From the NCBI GenBank assembly GCA_900177435.1, contig FXAI01000006.1, positions 1-64,000 on the forward strand: a DNA stretch of 64,000 bases. Reading direction: 5' to 3'. The DNA comes from Alteromonadaceae bacterium Bs31 (GTDB lineage Bacteria; Pseudomonadota; Gammaproteobacteria; Pseudomonadales; Cellvibrionaceae). Below, in pieces: positions 41,479 to 50,904 of this stretch. The position numbers and the translations under genes were made by a program. Position 1 is the stretch's first letter. Each line of letters begins with the position of its first letter. Under the pieces are notes generated by a model. That model did not search any database. It worked only from the letters and a program-made list of their open reading frames with translations, and was not told the origin of the DNA.

Positions 41479-42636
41479 TTATTTCTCCATTTGAGATGCG
41501 GCCATTAACACGCTCATGTAGCCGTGCATATGCTGTTTTTTCTGAGTGGAGGGAATGCTCACCGGGCGTATCGCAAGGTAAGCTTTAAAATTGTCTTGAA
41601 CGCCCATTCCTGGTGCAATGGAATGCAGCTGCGGGCCGCCATCTGAATAAGTGGTAATTTTAGATTGAAGTGCTTGCCAGCCCTTATCTGCGTTAATAGC
41701 AAAGCGCTTGTCCAGCAGGCCGAGCTCGACACCTTTGCTAAGTGAATAAACAATCATGCCGGTAGCGCTAGATTCCGGGTAATTGTTTTTTTCGTTTCTT
41801 GCGTCTAGCACGTGATACCAGAAGCCTGTGTCGGGGTCTTGCTGCTTACTCAGCCCCTCAGCCAGGCTCTGATAAAGGAATAGTATTTTTTGATAGCTGG
41901 GGTGATTCTCGGGTAAGTACTCAAGCACATCCACAAGTGCCATAGAGAACCAGCCTGAGGCGCGAGACCAAAACTGGCTGGAAGTACCCGTTACCGGGTT
42001 TGCCCAGCTTTTACTCTTATCATAGTTCCAGCCGTGGAAAGGAAGCCCGTATTTAATACTGAAGGAGCGTTCGGAAACCAGCAGAATTTGCTCTGCTGCT
42101 GCATCGATAGCCACTTGGTCTTTTGCAACTACCCCATAGTGAACCAAAAAGGGGTAAACCATATACAGCCCGTCGACTGTTGCCACATTCTTATATTTAT
42201 CAACATTTTTATGCCAGTAGGCGCCATTTGGCGTTTTGTTGAAGGTGGAGCCTTTCAGCAGGTGGTCACGCATATTCCTGGTGGCCTGAAGATATTTTTT
42301 TTCGCCGGTTTGCTGGTATAGAAATAGGGTGATTGTTCCAGGGTGCAAACCGTCCAGGGTGCTTAACAGCCCCTCTATACTGCCATCGTCCTTAACGAAG
42401 GTGTCAGCATAGCCTTGAATATATTGAAGGTATTCTCGCTTCCCCGTAACCTTGTATACCTTCTCCATGCCATGCAGTACAACACTGTTGGAGTGATCCC
42501 AGCCGTGATGTGTGACAACATCAATAGTGGGTTGGTAGCGTTGGATAATCGCGTCGGCAAAGCTCGTTCCTACCGAGGGGCTAGCGTTTGTCATAACGGA
42601 TAAGAGTGGGACAAATAAGAAAAACAGTCGAATCAT
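41479..42636 (-). CDS. GH105 unsaturated (rhamno)galacturonyl hydrolase
   Basis: A 385-residue protein with a signal peptide (MIRLFFLFVPLLSVMTNAS), so periplasmic rather than cytoplasmic like many relatives. It has the (alpha/alpha)6 barrel blocks of the YteR/YesR family: HGWDHSNSVVLHGMEKVYKV, STLDGLHPGTITLFLYQQTG, the catalytic-aspartate region TVDGLYMVYPFLVHYG, FWSRASGWFSMALVDVLEYL and YPESSATGMIVYSLSKGVE. It hydrates and removes the unsaturated galacturonic residue that pectate or rhamnogalacturonan lyases leave. Its position directly upstream of the PL9 lyase gene on the same strand fits a lyase-then-hydrolase sequence. Confidence 0.9.
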   Translation of the reverse strand: MIRLFFLFVPLLSVMTNASPSVGTSFADAIIQRYQPTIDVVTHHGWDHSNSVVLHGMEKVYKVTGKREYLQYIQGYADTFVKDDGSIEGLLSTLDGLHPGTITLFLYQQTGEKKYLQATRNMRDHLLKGSTFNKTPNGAYWHKNVDKYKNVATVDGLYMVYPFLVHYGVVAKDQVAIDAAAEQILLVSERSFSIKYGLPFHGWNYDKSKSWANPVTGTSSQFWSRASGWFSMALVDVLEYLPENHPSYQKILFLYQSLAEGLSKQQDPDTGFWYHVLDARNEKNNYPESSATGMIVYSLSKGVELGLLDKRFAINADKGWQALQSKITTYSDGGPQLHSIAPGMGVQDNFKAYLAIRPVSIPSTQKKQHMHGYMSVLMAASQMEK

Positions 42637-42950
42637 TGATAACAGTCCTTAAAGTTACATATAGTTATAGGTGGTCAGTCCAATATGCTGTGATGGTCAG
42701 GTTGATATTCTAGGGAGGCCTTTTGAGTGTTCGGGCGAGAAGTCACTTACTTTTGCGCTTGAATTGTGGATTTTATAGCAAATATGCACTTTTTTTGAGT
42801 AAAACACAGATTAGGAAGCGCTTTGCACTATATTTTATATACCTTAGTTTTTAAAAATCGGCGAGAGGTGGGTAATTCTGCATCTCAACGGGATATCGCT
42901 GAATTCACAGGACAGCATACGAAGGCCCCAATGTGCGCAAGGCTCGATTC
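42637..42950. other. divergent intergenic region
   Basis: Separates the GH105 gene from the binding-protein pair. AT-rich at 42780-42860 (TATTTTATATACCTTAG) and likely holds both promoters. No gene recognised. Confidence 0.35.
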
Positions 42951-43871
42951 ATGAAACGCCTTAAGTGGACTTTATTGGTTATCCAGCTTGCCTTGGGTGG
43001 CTGGTTGGTGCCTGCTCAAGCCTGTGAAGTAAGAGACGGTGACACTGTGCCCTCGCTGGTGATGCCTCTCAAGTACGAGAATCGGCGCGCGAACGTTTCT
43101 TATCACTTCGAGCTACTGGGGCTTGCGCTAAAAAAATCAGAGCAGGAGTTTGGGCCATGCGAGCCGCGTATCACCGAACTCTACCTTCCGAGTAATCGCT
43201 TAAATCTTCACTCCGTTGAGAAAAACCTGGTTGATGTGGTTGATACCACCACATCCCGTGAGCGTGATGAACGCTTGCTACCCATCCGTATTCCCTTGTT
43301 GAAAGGCTTAATGGGATACCGGGTAATGTTTATTAACAAGGGCGATCAAGGGCGGTTTAATGAAGTTAAAACCATCGAACAGTTTCGCACGTTCAGCATG
43401 GGCCAGGGTGCCGATTGGCCCGACGTAGAAATACTCACTCGAAATGGCTTCAAAGTTGTAACCGCAGTTACCCATCAAAGCCTTACCAAAATGTTGATTG
43501 CAAAGCGTTTTGACGCCTACCCCCGTGGCGTGCAGCAGATTCTTGTTGAGCGCTCCAATCGTTCGGATTCGGCCCTGCAAGTTGAGAAGAATATTGCCTT
43601 GGCATACGTATCACCCGTTTACTTCCATGTTGCGAAAGACAATCAGGCACTTGCCGAACGTATTGAAAAGGGTTTGAAAATTGCCATTGAGGATGGCTCC
43701 TTCGACAAACATTTTAATGAACATAAATTAATTAAACGGGCAATTAAAAAACTTGATTTAGAAAAGAGAAATATTTTTTATTTATGTAACCCTTACATCC
43801 ATCCCGATACCCCCATTGATGAGGATAAATATTGGTGGCGCCCTTGGCCCAAAGACCAGTTGTGCAAATAG
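42951..43871 (+). CDS. periplasmic solute-binding-protein-like protein, copy 1
   Basis: Start at the ATG at 42951 gives the signal peptide MKRLKWTLLVIQLALGGWLV ... QA; the GTG upstream adds six residues. About 306 residues resembling family 3 extracellular solute-binding proteins: FELLGLALKKSEQEFGP, DVVDTTTSRERDERLLPIRI, LLKGLMGYRVMFINKGDQ, FSMGQGADWPDVEIL and RFDAYPRGVQQILVE. It ends in a Cys/Trp-rich tail (FYLCNPYIHPDTPIDEDKYW then WRPWPK). No permease or ATPase is nearby, so it is probably an orphan sensor or enzyme-like binding protein. A close paralogue follows directly. Confidence 0.75.
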   Translation: MKRLKWTLLVIQLALGGWLVPAQACEVRDGDTVPSLVMPLKYENRRANVSYHFELLGLALKKSEQEFGPCEPRITELYLPSNRLNLHSVEKNLVDVVDTTTSRERDERLLPIRIPLLKGLMGYRVMFINKGDQGRFNEVKTIEQFRTFSMGQGADWPDVEILTRNGFKVVTAVTHQSLTKMLIAKRFDAYPRGVQQILVERSNRSDSALQVEKNIALAYVSPVYFHVAKDNQALAERIEKGLKIAIEDGSFDKHFNEHKLIKRAIKKLDLEKRNIFYLCNPYIHPDTPIDEDKYWWRPWPKDQLCK

Positions 43872-44797
43872 CTAAAAAGTTCATGGTTCTTGCTTGTTGC
43901 CTGCTAACGGTGTTTGCAGTACTGCGAGTTGAGGCTTGTACGCTTAGAAATGGTGACAAAGTGCCCACCTTGGTTGTGCCTCTCAATTTTTTTCCGGGGC
44001 GCAGAATATATGCCTACCATGTGGATTTGCTTCAACTCGTTCTCGAAAAAACTAAAGAAGAGTTTGGCGCTTGTGAACTGACGGTTTTGGAAACCTACCA
44101 GCCCATCAATCGTATTCACCTGAATATTGTTGGTGGGGGCCGCTTCGACATCGTAGATTCAACGGTTAATCCAAAGCGAGATGAAAACTTGCTGCCTGTA
44201 CGGTTTCCTATTTATAGGGGATTAATGGGCTATCGAGTTTTGTTGATTAGGGAAGGGGATCAAAAACGTTTTGATAAGATCCGCACGATTGAGGATATGC
44301 GCAGTATTACAGTTGGTGGTGGTTTTAACTGGTTTGATGTTAAATTGGTGAAGAAGCAAAACATACCAACAATAATTGCCAGCGACCTGGAAACACTTTA
44401 TCGCATGCTACCCGCTGGGCGATTCGATGCAATATTGCGTGGTGCGCAGGAGGTTATAATCGACGAAGTGCGCTTGCACCCACAAGGGCAACAGCTTGAG
44501 AAAAACCTGGTATTGGCTTACCCTCTACCCGTTAATTATTATATGAACAAAACCAATATTGAGTTGGCTAAACGGATTCAACGAGGTTTGGAAATAGCAC
44601 AACAGGACGGCAGTTTTAAAAAGTTATTTGACTCTCATAGACTTATCCAGGAAACAATGGAACGGGTAAAGTTGGAAGATCGTCACTTCATCTATATGTG
44701 TAATCCAGCACTTTCTAAAGATATACCTCTCGATAAAGCAGAGTATTGGTATAAAGCCTGGCCAAAAGAAGTGCTTGAATGTAACAAGGGTGACTAA
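43862..44797 (+). CDS. periplasmic solute-binding-protein-like protein, copy 2
   Basis: Paralogue of the preceding gene. The GTG at 43862, overlapping the previous stop by ten bases, gives a proper basic n-region (MQIAKKFMVLACCLLTVFAV); an ATG at 43883 is possible. About 311 residues. It shares with copy 1 the blocks TLRNGDKVPTLVVPL, RFDIVDSTVNPKRDENLLPV, YRGLMGYRVLLIREGDQKRF, GRFDAILRGAQEV and the ending FIYMCNPALSKDIPLDKAEY then WYKAWPK. The overlap implies translational coupling and a common transcript. Ligand unknown. Tandem duplication with substantial divergence suggests two different ligands. Confidence 0.75.
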   Translation: MQIAKKFMVLACCLLTVFAVLRVEACTLRNGDKVPTLVVPLNFFPGRRIYAYHVDLLQLVLEKTKEEFGACELTVLETYQPINRIHLNIVGGGRFDIVDSTVNPKRDENLLPVRFPIYRGLMGYRVLLIREGDQKRFDKIRTIEDMRSITVGGGFNWFDVKLVKKQNIPTIIASDLETLYRMLPAGRFDAILRGAQEVIIDEVRLHPQGQQLEKNLVLAYPLPVNYYMNKTNIELAKRIQRGLEIAQQDGSFKKLFDSHRLIQETMERVKLEDRHFIYMCNPALSKDIPLDKAEYWYKAWPKEVLECNKGD

Positions 44798-44828
44798 GGG
44801 TTTTAAAACATTTTTTTAACATGCCAGG

Positions 44829-45026
44829 TTATTTTGTCGATATAGTTTTAACTCCAAACGCTTGCCCATTTCTATTCCACCAGGCATGCGGCAAAGCACT
44901 CCAGCCAGTCCCTTTATAATATTTCGCCCCCTCGAAGGTGAACGATGCGTGAATTTTGTTGTGTTCTGCCGGCTGGTAAAATACCTGATAGCAAGCGACT
45001 TTTAGTCTTTTAGTACCCTGCCTCAG
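44829..45026 (-). pseudogene. minus-strand gene relic of unknown origin
   Basis: A stop-free minus-strand frame of 65 codons ending in TAA at 44829. It contains KRLKVACYQVFYQPAEHN, KIHASFTFEGAKYYKGTGWS and ALPHAWWNRNGQAFGVKTIS, which looks like the C-terminal end of a real protein. There is no start codon before the upstream stop (TAG at 45027-45029). I do not recognise the family. The rest of the 44798-45362 gap holds nothing else I can name except the efflux promoter region. Confidence 0.4.
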
Positions 45027-45362
45027 CTATGAAAACTAGCAATTTTTCCTGCCGTACTTCGCTCACTTCTACTCGCTTGCTAAAGTATACGCCCAGAAAT
45101 ATAGCACTCGGCACCAGTGAGGTCGCTCGGAACTTGGACTTAAGCGCTAATGTAACAAGGTGATGTGCGGATTTTAGTGCTAGTTATTTGTGTTTGCTAA
45201 TATAAGTCGATCAAGCTTTTTTCCAAAAACAACCCTTTCTTCACAAAGGCGAGAATAGAATCTTTCGCAAGGGAACCTTATGCCTTAGAAAAAAATCGAT
45301 CTATCCTGTTTTTTTATAATGCTTAAGGGGTCTAATAGCCTTGAAAAAAAAGGACGCTAATC

Positions 45363-46574
45363 ATGCTCAAAAAAATATACCTGCCATTGGCAATCTTTGT
45401 CGCCGGGATAGCGGTGGTTGTTTTACTGGTGGTATCAAAACCTACACCCGCACCCAAGACTGAGAATGTTGAACCTGCCCTTGTGAAAGTTTCTGTAATA
45501 CCTGCGATTAAGGAGACTGTGAGCCTCTCGGTAAAATCTCAGGGCATAGTGCAACCCCGCAGGGAAATCGACTTGATCGCCGAAGTGGCCGGCCGGGTGG
45601 TAAGCGTGGAACCGTTTTTCGTTGGAGGGGGGTTCTTTGCTGCTGAGCAAGTGCTCATTAAAATTGATGACCGAGACTATAAAACGGCAGTGTTAATGGC
45701 AAAGGCCCGCGTCGCTGAGGCTGAATATCGTTTGGCAGAAGAGCAGGGTATGAGCCGTCAGGCTAAGCGTGAATGGCGGGACCTGGGTAACCAGAACGCC
45801 AACGATTTATTTTTAAGAAAGCCTCAGTTGGTTGCTGCCAATGCCAACCTGGAGTCTGCAAAAGGCGAACTGGCAAAAGCAGAGCTCAACCTGGAGCGTA
45901 CGCAAATACGAGTGCCTTTTGATGGCAGAATTAAAGAAACCTTTGTGGATCTGGGTGAGTTTGCCGGTATCGGCGCCAGCCTGGCAAGAGTTTACGACTC
46001 TACACTCGTGGAAATTCGCCTTCCTTTAACCGAGCAGCAGGCTGCTTTGGTAGATTTGCCGCTTGTTGGCGCAGCGCAGGGCAAGCAGCCAAAAGTGACC
46101 GTGAGGGGTGTGGTGGCAGGTAAGCACTATCAGTGGCAAGGTGTGTTAGCGCGCACAGATGCTTTTGTCGATGATCGGTCACGCATGTATTACGCCGTTG
46201 CCGAAGTTGCTAACCCTTTTGAGTCTGGCGCACCCTTGCTGCCAGGCCTGTTTGTAGAGGCCGAAATAGAAGGCAGAGAAATCGAAAACGTATTGGAGCT
46301 GCCTCGCGAAGCCTTGTTCGAGAGAGATTCTATCGTCTACCTGGACGAAGATAACAAAGTTAGCCGAGCGAAGGTGCAGGTACTCAGAAAAGATAAAGAC
46401 CTTGTTTGGCTGACCGCAGAGTTAAGTGATGACACTCTAGTTGCCTTGGAAAAGCAGTCGTTTACCCCCGAGGGAAGCAAAGTGGAGCCCCTCATTCCCA
46501 CGGCTTTGGCAGGTTCAGCAAATACGCAACTTACCACACCGCCACCAACAGCTGCAGCGCTGGTAAGGGAGTAA
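45363..46574 (+). CDS. RND efflux periplasmic adaptor subunit
   Basis: A 403-residue membrane-fusion protein with an N-terminal anchor (MLKKIYLPLAIFVAGIAVVV ... LLVVSK), a barrel-sandwich (lipoyl-like) half (QGIVQPRREIDLIAEVAGRV, VEPFFVGGGFFAAEQVLIKI), an alpha-hairpin (residues about 115-175) and the second half LERTQIRVPFDGRIKETFV. It links the inner-membrane pump to an outer-membrane channel. AAGGAC precedes the ATG, and a perfect -10 hexamer TATAAT lies at 45315-45320, though without a clear -35. The pump gene follows four bases after the stop. No outer-membrane factor gene is in the window, so it probably uses TolC from elsewhere. Confidence 0.92.
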   Translation: MLKKIYLPLAIFVAGIAVVVLLVVSKPTPAPKTENVEPALVKVSVIPAIKETVSLSVKSQGIVQPRREIDLIAEVAGRVVSVEPFFVGGGFFAAEQVLIKIDDRDYKTAVLMAKARVAEAEYRLAEEQGMSRQAKREWRDLGNQNANDLFLRKPQLVAANANLESAKGELAKAELNLERTQIRVPFDGRIKETFVDLGEFAGIGASLARVYDSTLVEIRLPLTEQQAALVDLPLVGAAQGKQPKVTVRGVVAGKHYQWQGVLARTDAFVDDRSRMYYAVAEVANPFESGAPLLPGLFVEAEIEGREIENVLELPREALFERDSIVYLDEDNKVSRAKVQVLRKDKDLVWLTAELSDDTLVALEKQSFTPEGSKVEPLIPTALAGSANTQLTTPPPTAAALVRE

Positions 46575-46578
46575 TGTA

Positions 46579-49500
46579 ATGAGCGGAATCATTCGATGGT
46601 TTGTTAACAATCCCATAGCCGCCAACCTGCTAATGCTCTCAATGCTTGTAGGTGGGTACTTTGGATTTGAGGCAGTAAAGAAAGAGACTTTTCCAACCTA
46701 CTCGGGTAATCGGGTAGAAATTACTATGCCTTATCCGGGAGCTGGGCCGAGTGAAGTAGAGCAGCAAATAGTTGTACGTATAGAGGAGGCTATTGCCGAC
46801 TTGCCGGGTATATTTCAAATACGCTCAGATTCCAATGAAGGTTACGGTGCGGTATTTGTGCATGTACTTGAGGGCTATGACGTCCGTGAAATGCTCAACG
46901 ATATTAAAGGGCGTATCGATGCCATTAACACCTTTCCAACAGCGGCAGAACGTCCGGTTATCCGTCAGTTAATTCGGCGCCCCTTCTTGATGTGGGCGGC
47001 CTTATACGGCGATATAGATAAACGAACCTTAAAAGATCTCGCTTACCAGATTCGTGACGAAATGGCCTTGCTTGAGGGGGTTTCGGAGGTTCGCATAGAT
47101 GGCGTTAAGAGTGATGAACTCAGTATAGAGCTCTCGGAAAATGCCATGCGTCGTTATGGCCTGAGCTTTGACGAGGTGGCGTATTCGATTCGCAATTCGT
47201 CTCTCAATGTGCCCGCTGGTACGATTAAGTCAAAAGACGGCGATATACAAATTCAAACCCGCACACAAGCTTTTACCTATCAGGATTTTGCTGACATTGT
47301 GGTGCGTAGTGAGAGAGATGGTCGACAGCTATTGCTCAGTGATATCGCCGATATTAAGGATGGCTTTACGGAAAATAACGTCGAGTTCATTATGAACGGG
47401 ATGCCCGGATTAAACCTCGAAATTAAAATGAGTGATGATCCCCTGTTATTTGAAGGTACCGAGAATGCCAGAGAGTATGTGGAAAATTTTCAAAAAATAT
47501 TGCCAGAAGGTGTAACCTTCAAAATAAATTTTGAATCGAAATCAATATTTGATAGCCGCTTCGACTTATTGAAAGACAATGCTGTAAGTGGTCTGTTTCT
47601 GGTATTTGTCATTCTTATGCTGTTTTTACGCCCGCTGCTTGCGATGTGGGTTGTAATAGGTATTGCAACCACCTTTGCAGGTGCAATCTGGTTGCTGCCG
47701 TTTTTTGATGTTTCTATAAATATGTTGTCTATGTTTGCCTTTATTATGGTACTGGGTATCGTTGTGGATGACGCAATTATTGTGGGCGAAAGCGTTTATC
47801 GACATCAGCAGCGTGGTGAGCAGGGATGTATATCCGCGTTTAGCGGCACTATGTCTGTGCTCAAACCGGTTTTTTTGTCTGTTGTGAGTACCATTATTCT
47901 GTTTCTGCCCATGATCGATGTTCCCTCCGACGTATTGATTTACACCGAATCCATTTTCTTCGTGGTATTTCTATGCCTGGTGTTTTCTCTGGTAGAAGCC
48001 TTGTTGGTACTGCCTTCTCACTTGAGCCACCTAAAAGAAGAAAAGAAAAGCGGGCTTGCAATTATCAATAAACTTACCGCCGTTCGTCACTGGTTTTCGG
48101 AGGGTATGGAACGCTTTGCAAGAGAGCGGTATTTGCCTCTGCTCAAATTATTACTCAGGCATAAAGCCAGTACCTTTCTCGGTTTTGGGGCAATATTTGC
48201 AATTTCCTTAACTCTGGTAAGCAGTGGCTGGCTGACTCTTTCTCCATTTCCCAATGTGCCAAACAGTTTCATTATAGTGAATGTAGGCTTTGCGCCGGGA
48301 ACGCCATTCTCCCAGACAAAAGCCGTTGGCGATCGCATTCTGGCGCAGGCTGAGGCCTTAAACAGTAACAAAGAACTGCTTGATCAGAACAATAACAAGC
48401 ATTTTATCCGTGAAATTAATCGCACATTAAATGAAACCAATATCACCGTTTTCGTTGGGCTTACTGAAAATGAACAACGAACGGTATCGGTGGAGACTAT
48501 TGGCGAAGTGTTTCGTGAACTTGTAGGCCCAGTGCCCGAAGCTCTGAGCTATTCCCTGAATGCATCAATGACGGGCGGAGACCCGGAAATTACCTTGAAT
48601 CTTAATATGCTGGAAAATCGGCGAGATATCCAGCAGCTTGCTGTCAACGATGTAGTAGAAGCACTGTCTGCCTTCCCAGGGGTGTTTAATGTTCGCAGTA
48701 ATTTAGCCTCTGAACGAACAGAAGTGGAGATAGAGCTAAAACCCAATGCAGAGACCCTGGGTATAACCATGGGGGATGTAGCCAGGCAGGTACGACAGGG
48801 TTTTTACGGTGAGGAAATTCAACGTATTCCCAGGGCTAAAGAAGACGTACGTGTAATGTTGAGGTATATGGCAGACGAGAGGCAAACACTGGATACCCTG
48901 GATTACATCCGTATTCGTGCCAGTGACGGCCGGGAACTGCCTATAACCGCTGTGGCAAATGTAGAGCTGGTAAAAGGCTCCAGTTCCATTCGCAGGGTAG
49001 ACCGTATGCGCAATATTACCATTACTGCAGAAGTAGAAGAGGGTGGAGATGCTAATGCTATCGTTGCTGAATTATTAGACGCAAATGTAACATCCTGGAA
49101 AAAACTATACTCGGGCTTTAGTTTATCGACTGATGGTAACCTTCGAACACAGGCGGAGTTTGGGGATAATTTCCTAGTTAACTATATTAAAGTGCTGGTG
49201 CTTGTTACAGCCTTATTTATGATTGCGTTTCGTTCTTTGTTTCAACCCTTCCTGGTAATGCTTGCAGTACCCTTCGGCTTTGTTGGTGCGGTAATCGGCC
49301 ACATGATGTGGGGTGCAGATATCAGTTTCTTCTCGATGTTCGGTTTTCTGGCCTGTTCCGGGGTTGTGGTTAACGATAACCTTGTGCTGCTGGAGCGTAT
49401 AAATACCTTGAGAGCCCGTGGAGAAGATACTATGGAAGCAGTATTAAATGCGGGTATAGACAGGTTTAGGCCCATTGTACTTACGTCCATTACAACTTTT

Positions 49501-49716
49501 GTGGGCTTGTTACCCATTCTTTTTGAAAGAAGTTTGCAAGCGCAGTTTTTGAAACCCATGGTAATTTCGCTTTCCTTCGGCGTGGCTTTCTCATCGGTGG
49601 TTACGCTCTTCCTCGTGCCATGTGCATACTATGGTGGTGACCGCTTGGGTGGAAAGTTTTCCATATTTTGGGCTAAGTTTGTCCAGTTTTTCAACCGGAC
49701 AGTGCTACCAAGATAG
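46579..49716 (+). CDS. RND (HAE1-type) efflux inner-membrane transporter
   Basis: A 1045-residue proton-driven pump of the AcrB-like HAE1 family. It starts MSGIIRWFVNNPIAANLLML, has the two periplasmic porter loops (ETFPTYSGNRVEITMPYPGA, GAGPSEVEQQIVVRIEEAI) and the proton-relay aspartates Asp397-Asp398 in GIVVDDAIIVGESVYRH within TM4. The second half repeats the fold (SFFSMFGFLACSGVVVNDNL, GIDRFRPIVLTSITTFVGLL). Length is as expected, with no defects. It is coupled to the adaptor gene. Related small divergent pumps in this family (NPIAANLLM start) are common in marine gammaproteobacteria; the substrate cannot be told from sequence. Confidence 0.94.
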   Translation: MSGIIRWFVNNPIAANLLMLSMLVGGYFGFEAVKKETFPTYSGNRVEITMPYPGAGPSEVEQQIVVRIEEAIADLPGIFQIRSDSNEGYGAVFVHVLEGYDVREMLNDIKGRIDAINTFPTAAERPVIRQLIRRPFLMWAALYGDIDKRTLKDLAYQIRDEMALLEGVSEVRIDGVKSDELSIELSENAMRRYGLSFDEVAYSIRNSSLNVPAGTIKSKDGDIQIQTRTQAFTYQDFADIVVRSERDGRQLLLSDIADIKDGFTENNVEFIMNGMPGLNLEIKMSDDPLLFEGTENAREYVENFQKILPEGVTFKINFESKSIFDSRFDLLKDNAVSGLFLVFVILMLFLRPLLAMWVVIGIATTFAGAIWLLPFFDVSINMLSMFAFIMVLGIVVDDAIIVGESVYRHQQRGEQGCISAFSGTMSVLKPVFLSVVSTIILFLPMIDVPSDVLIYTESIFFVVFLCLVFSLVEALLVLPSHLSHLKEEKKSGLAIINKLTAVRHWFSEGMERFARERYLPLLKLLLRHKASTFLGFGAIFAISLTLVSSGWLTLSPFPNVPNSFIIVNVGFAPGTPFSQTKAVGDRILAQAEALNSNKELLDQNNNKHFIREINRTLNETNITVFVGLTENEQRTVSVETIGEVFRELVGPVPEALSYSLNASMTGGDPEITLNLNMLENRRDIQQLAVNDVVEALSAFPGVFNVRSNLASERTEVEIELKPNAETLGITMGDVARQVRQGFYGEEIQRIPRAKEDVRVMLRYMADERQTLDTLDYIRIRASDGRELPITAVANVELVKGSSSIRRVDRMRNITITAEVEEGGDANAIVAELLDANVTSWKKLYSGFSLSTDGNLRTQAEFGDNFLVNYIKVLVLVTALFMIAFRSLFQPFLVMLAVPFGFVGAVIGHMMWGADISFFSMFGFLACSGVVVNDNLVLLERINTLRARGEDTMEAVLNAGIDRFRPIVLTSITTFVGLLPILFERSLQAQFLKPMVISLSFGVAFSSVVTLFLVPCAYYGGDRLGGKFSIFWAKFVQFFNRTVLPR

Positions 49717-50070
49717 GCTGCAGGAAAATACTAGAACTGCAGCCAAGCATAACTATTCAACGTGATATAGAGGTGTTGCCATTGTTGGGCGCACCTCCTT
49801 CCCTCCACAAAAAGCACGTGACGCTACTGTCTGTAGCAGGCTCTATCTCTCCTCTCTCAATCGAACTGTTACCAGTGGTGAGCAGTGCAAAAGTGCTGTG
49901 TATCATTAATCAAGTGTCTGGTTAACGGTGCAGCCAATATCACAGCTACTGCATTGGGCTGTATCAGTAAAAAACTGACACTCGTGTTGAGTTGCGGTGG
50001 GCCTGGAGAATCGCAGTAAACCATGGTATACAAATGTTTCGGCAGTTGGACCGGAGACCCAAGGGTTGTT
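49717..50070. other. intergenic region, nothing recognised
   Basis: About 350 bases between the pump and the HAD gene. A minus-strand open frame exists at 49869-50156 but overlaps the HAD start and has no protein-like composition. No terminator with a T tract was seen. Confidence 0.4.
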
Positions 50071-50679
50071 ATGAATAAAATAGAAGCAATACTTTTTGAT
50101 TTAGGTGGTGTATTAATTGAACTGGATGGGCCGCCCATTAAGAACGAATGGCTCAATGAAGCTATCAGCGAGGACGAAAGCTGGCGACGTTGGGGGGCAT
50201 CTGCCCATGTTACGGAATATGAAACAGGGAGGATGAGCGCCGATCAGTTTTTAAAAAAAATTATTGAGGAGCAGGGCCTTACTATCAGCATCGATGAGTT
50301 CCGTAAGGTATTTTCCGCCTGGCCGAAAAATACCTATGAGGGGGTAGAGAGCCTCCTGTTGGAACTGAAACAGACCTTTACCCTCGCGTTCTATTCTAAT
50401 ACCTGCGACTTACACTTGCCTCGATTGATGGATGAACTAAATCTTGCGGCATACTTTGATCAAACCTTTGCCTCCTACGAGATTGGCTTCCAAAAACCCG
50501 CTTTGGACGGTTTTGAATATGTTGTTAATCAAATGGCGTTTACTGCTGATTCAATACTGTTTGTAGATGACAATTTGATAAATGTCCAGGCGGCCCTTAA
50601 GGCAGGTTTGAGAGCAAGGCAGGTTCGAGGTTTTAACGAACTGATGATGGTTCTTGGAGAGGAAGGGCTCATCAATTAA
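50071..50679 (+). CDS. HAD-family hydrolase (subfamily IA, YihX-like)
   Basis: Start at 50071 (MNKIEAILFDLGGVLIELDG, AAGGG before it); an upstream in-frame ATG adds 16 residues without homology. About 202 residues. HAD motifs: I FDLGGVL (nucleophile Asp, second Asp replaced by Gly as in the YihX and epoxide-hydrolase-N-terminal branch), II FYSNT, III SYEIGFQKPALDGFEYV with the Lys, and IV ILFVDDNLINV. A small alpha cap follows motif I. Likely a cytoplasmic sugar-phosphate phosphatase; the substrate is unknown. Confidence 0.88.
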   Translation: MNKIEAILFDLGGVLIELDGPPIKNEWLNEAISEDESWRRWGASAHVTEYETGRMSADQFLKKIIEEQGLTISIDEFRKVFSAWPKNTYEGVESLLLELKQTFTLAFYSNTCDLHLPRLMDELNLAAYFDQTFASYEIGFQKPALDGFEYVVNQMAFTADSILFVDDNLINVQAALKAGLRARQVRGFNELMMVLGEEGLIN

Positions 50680-50904
50680 GCGCCAACAATAGTGGACGAT
50701 ACTCGCATGCCTTGGTGCGCTTATTCTGTTCTTTAGGGCCTGCTTTTTTATTTCATTTTAGTGACTAATGTGAATATTTCACACGCTTAAGTATCTTCAG
50801 GCCATTTACCATTATTGCTTATTGGTACAGAATAGTCTGGGACAAGGTCGTGGTGTTCTGCGTGCGCGGCCCAGCCTTAATCAATCTATCGGAGAGACTT
50901 GAAA

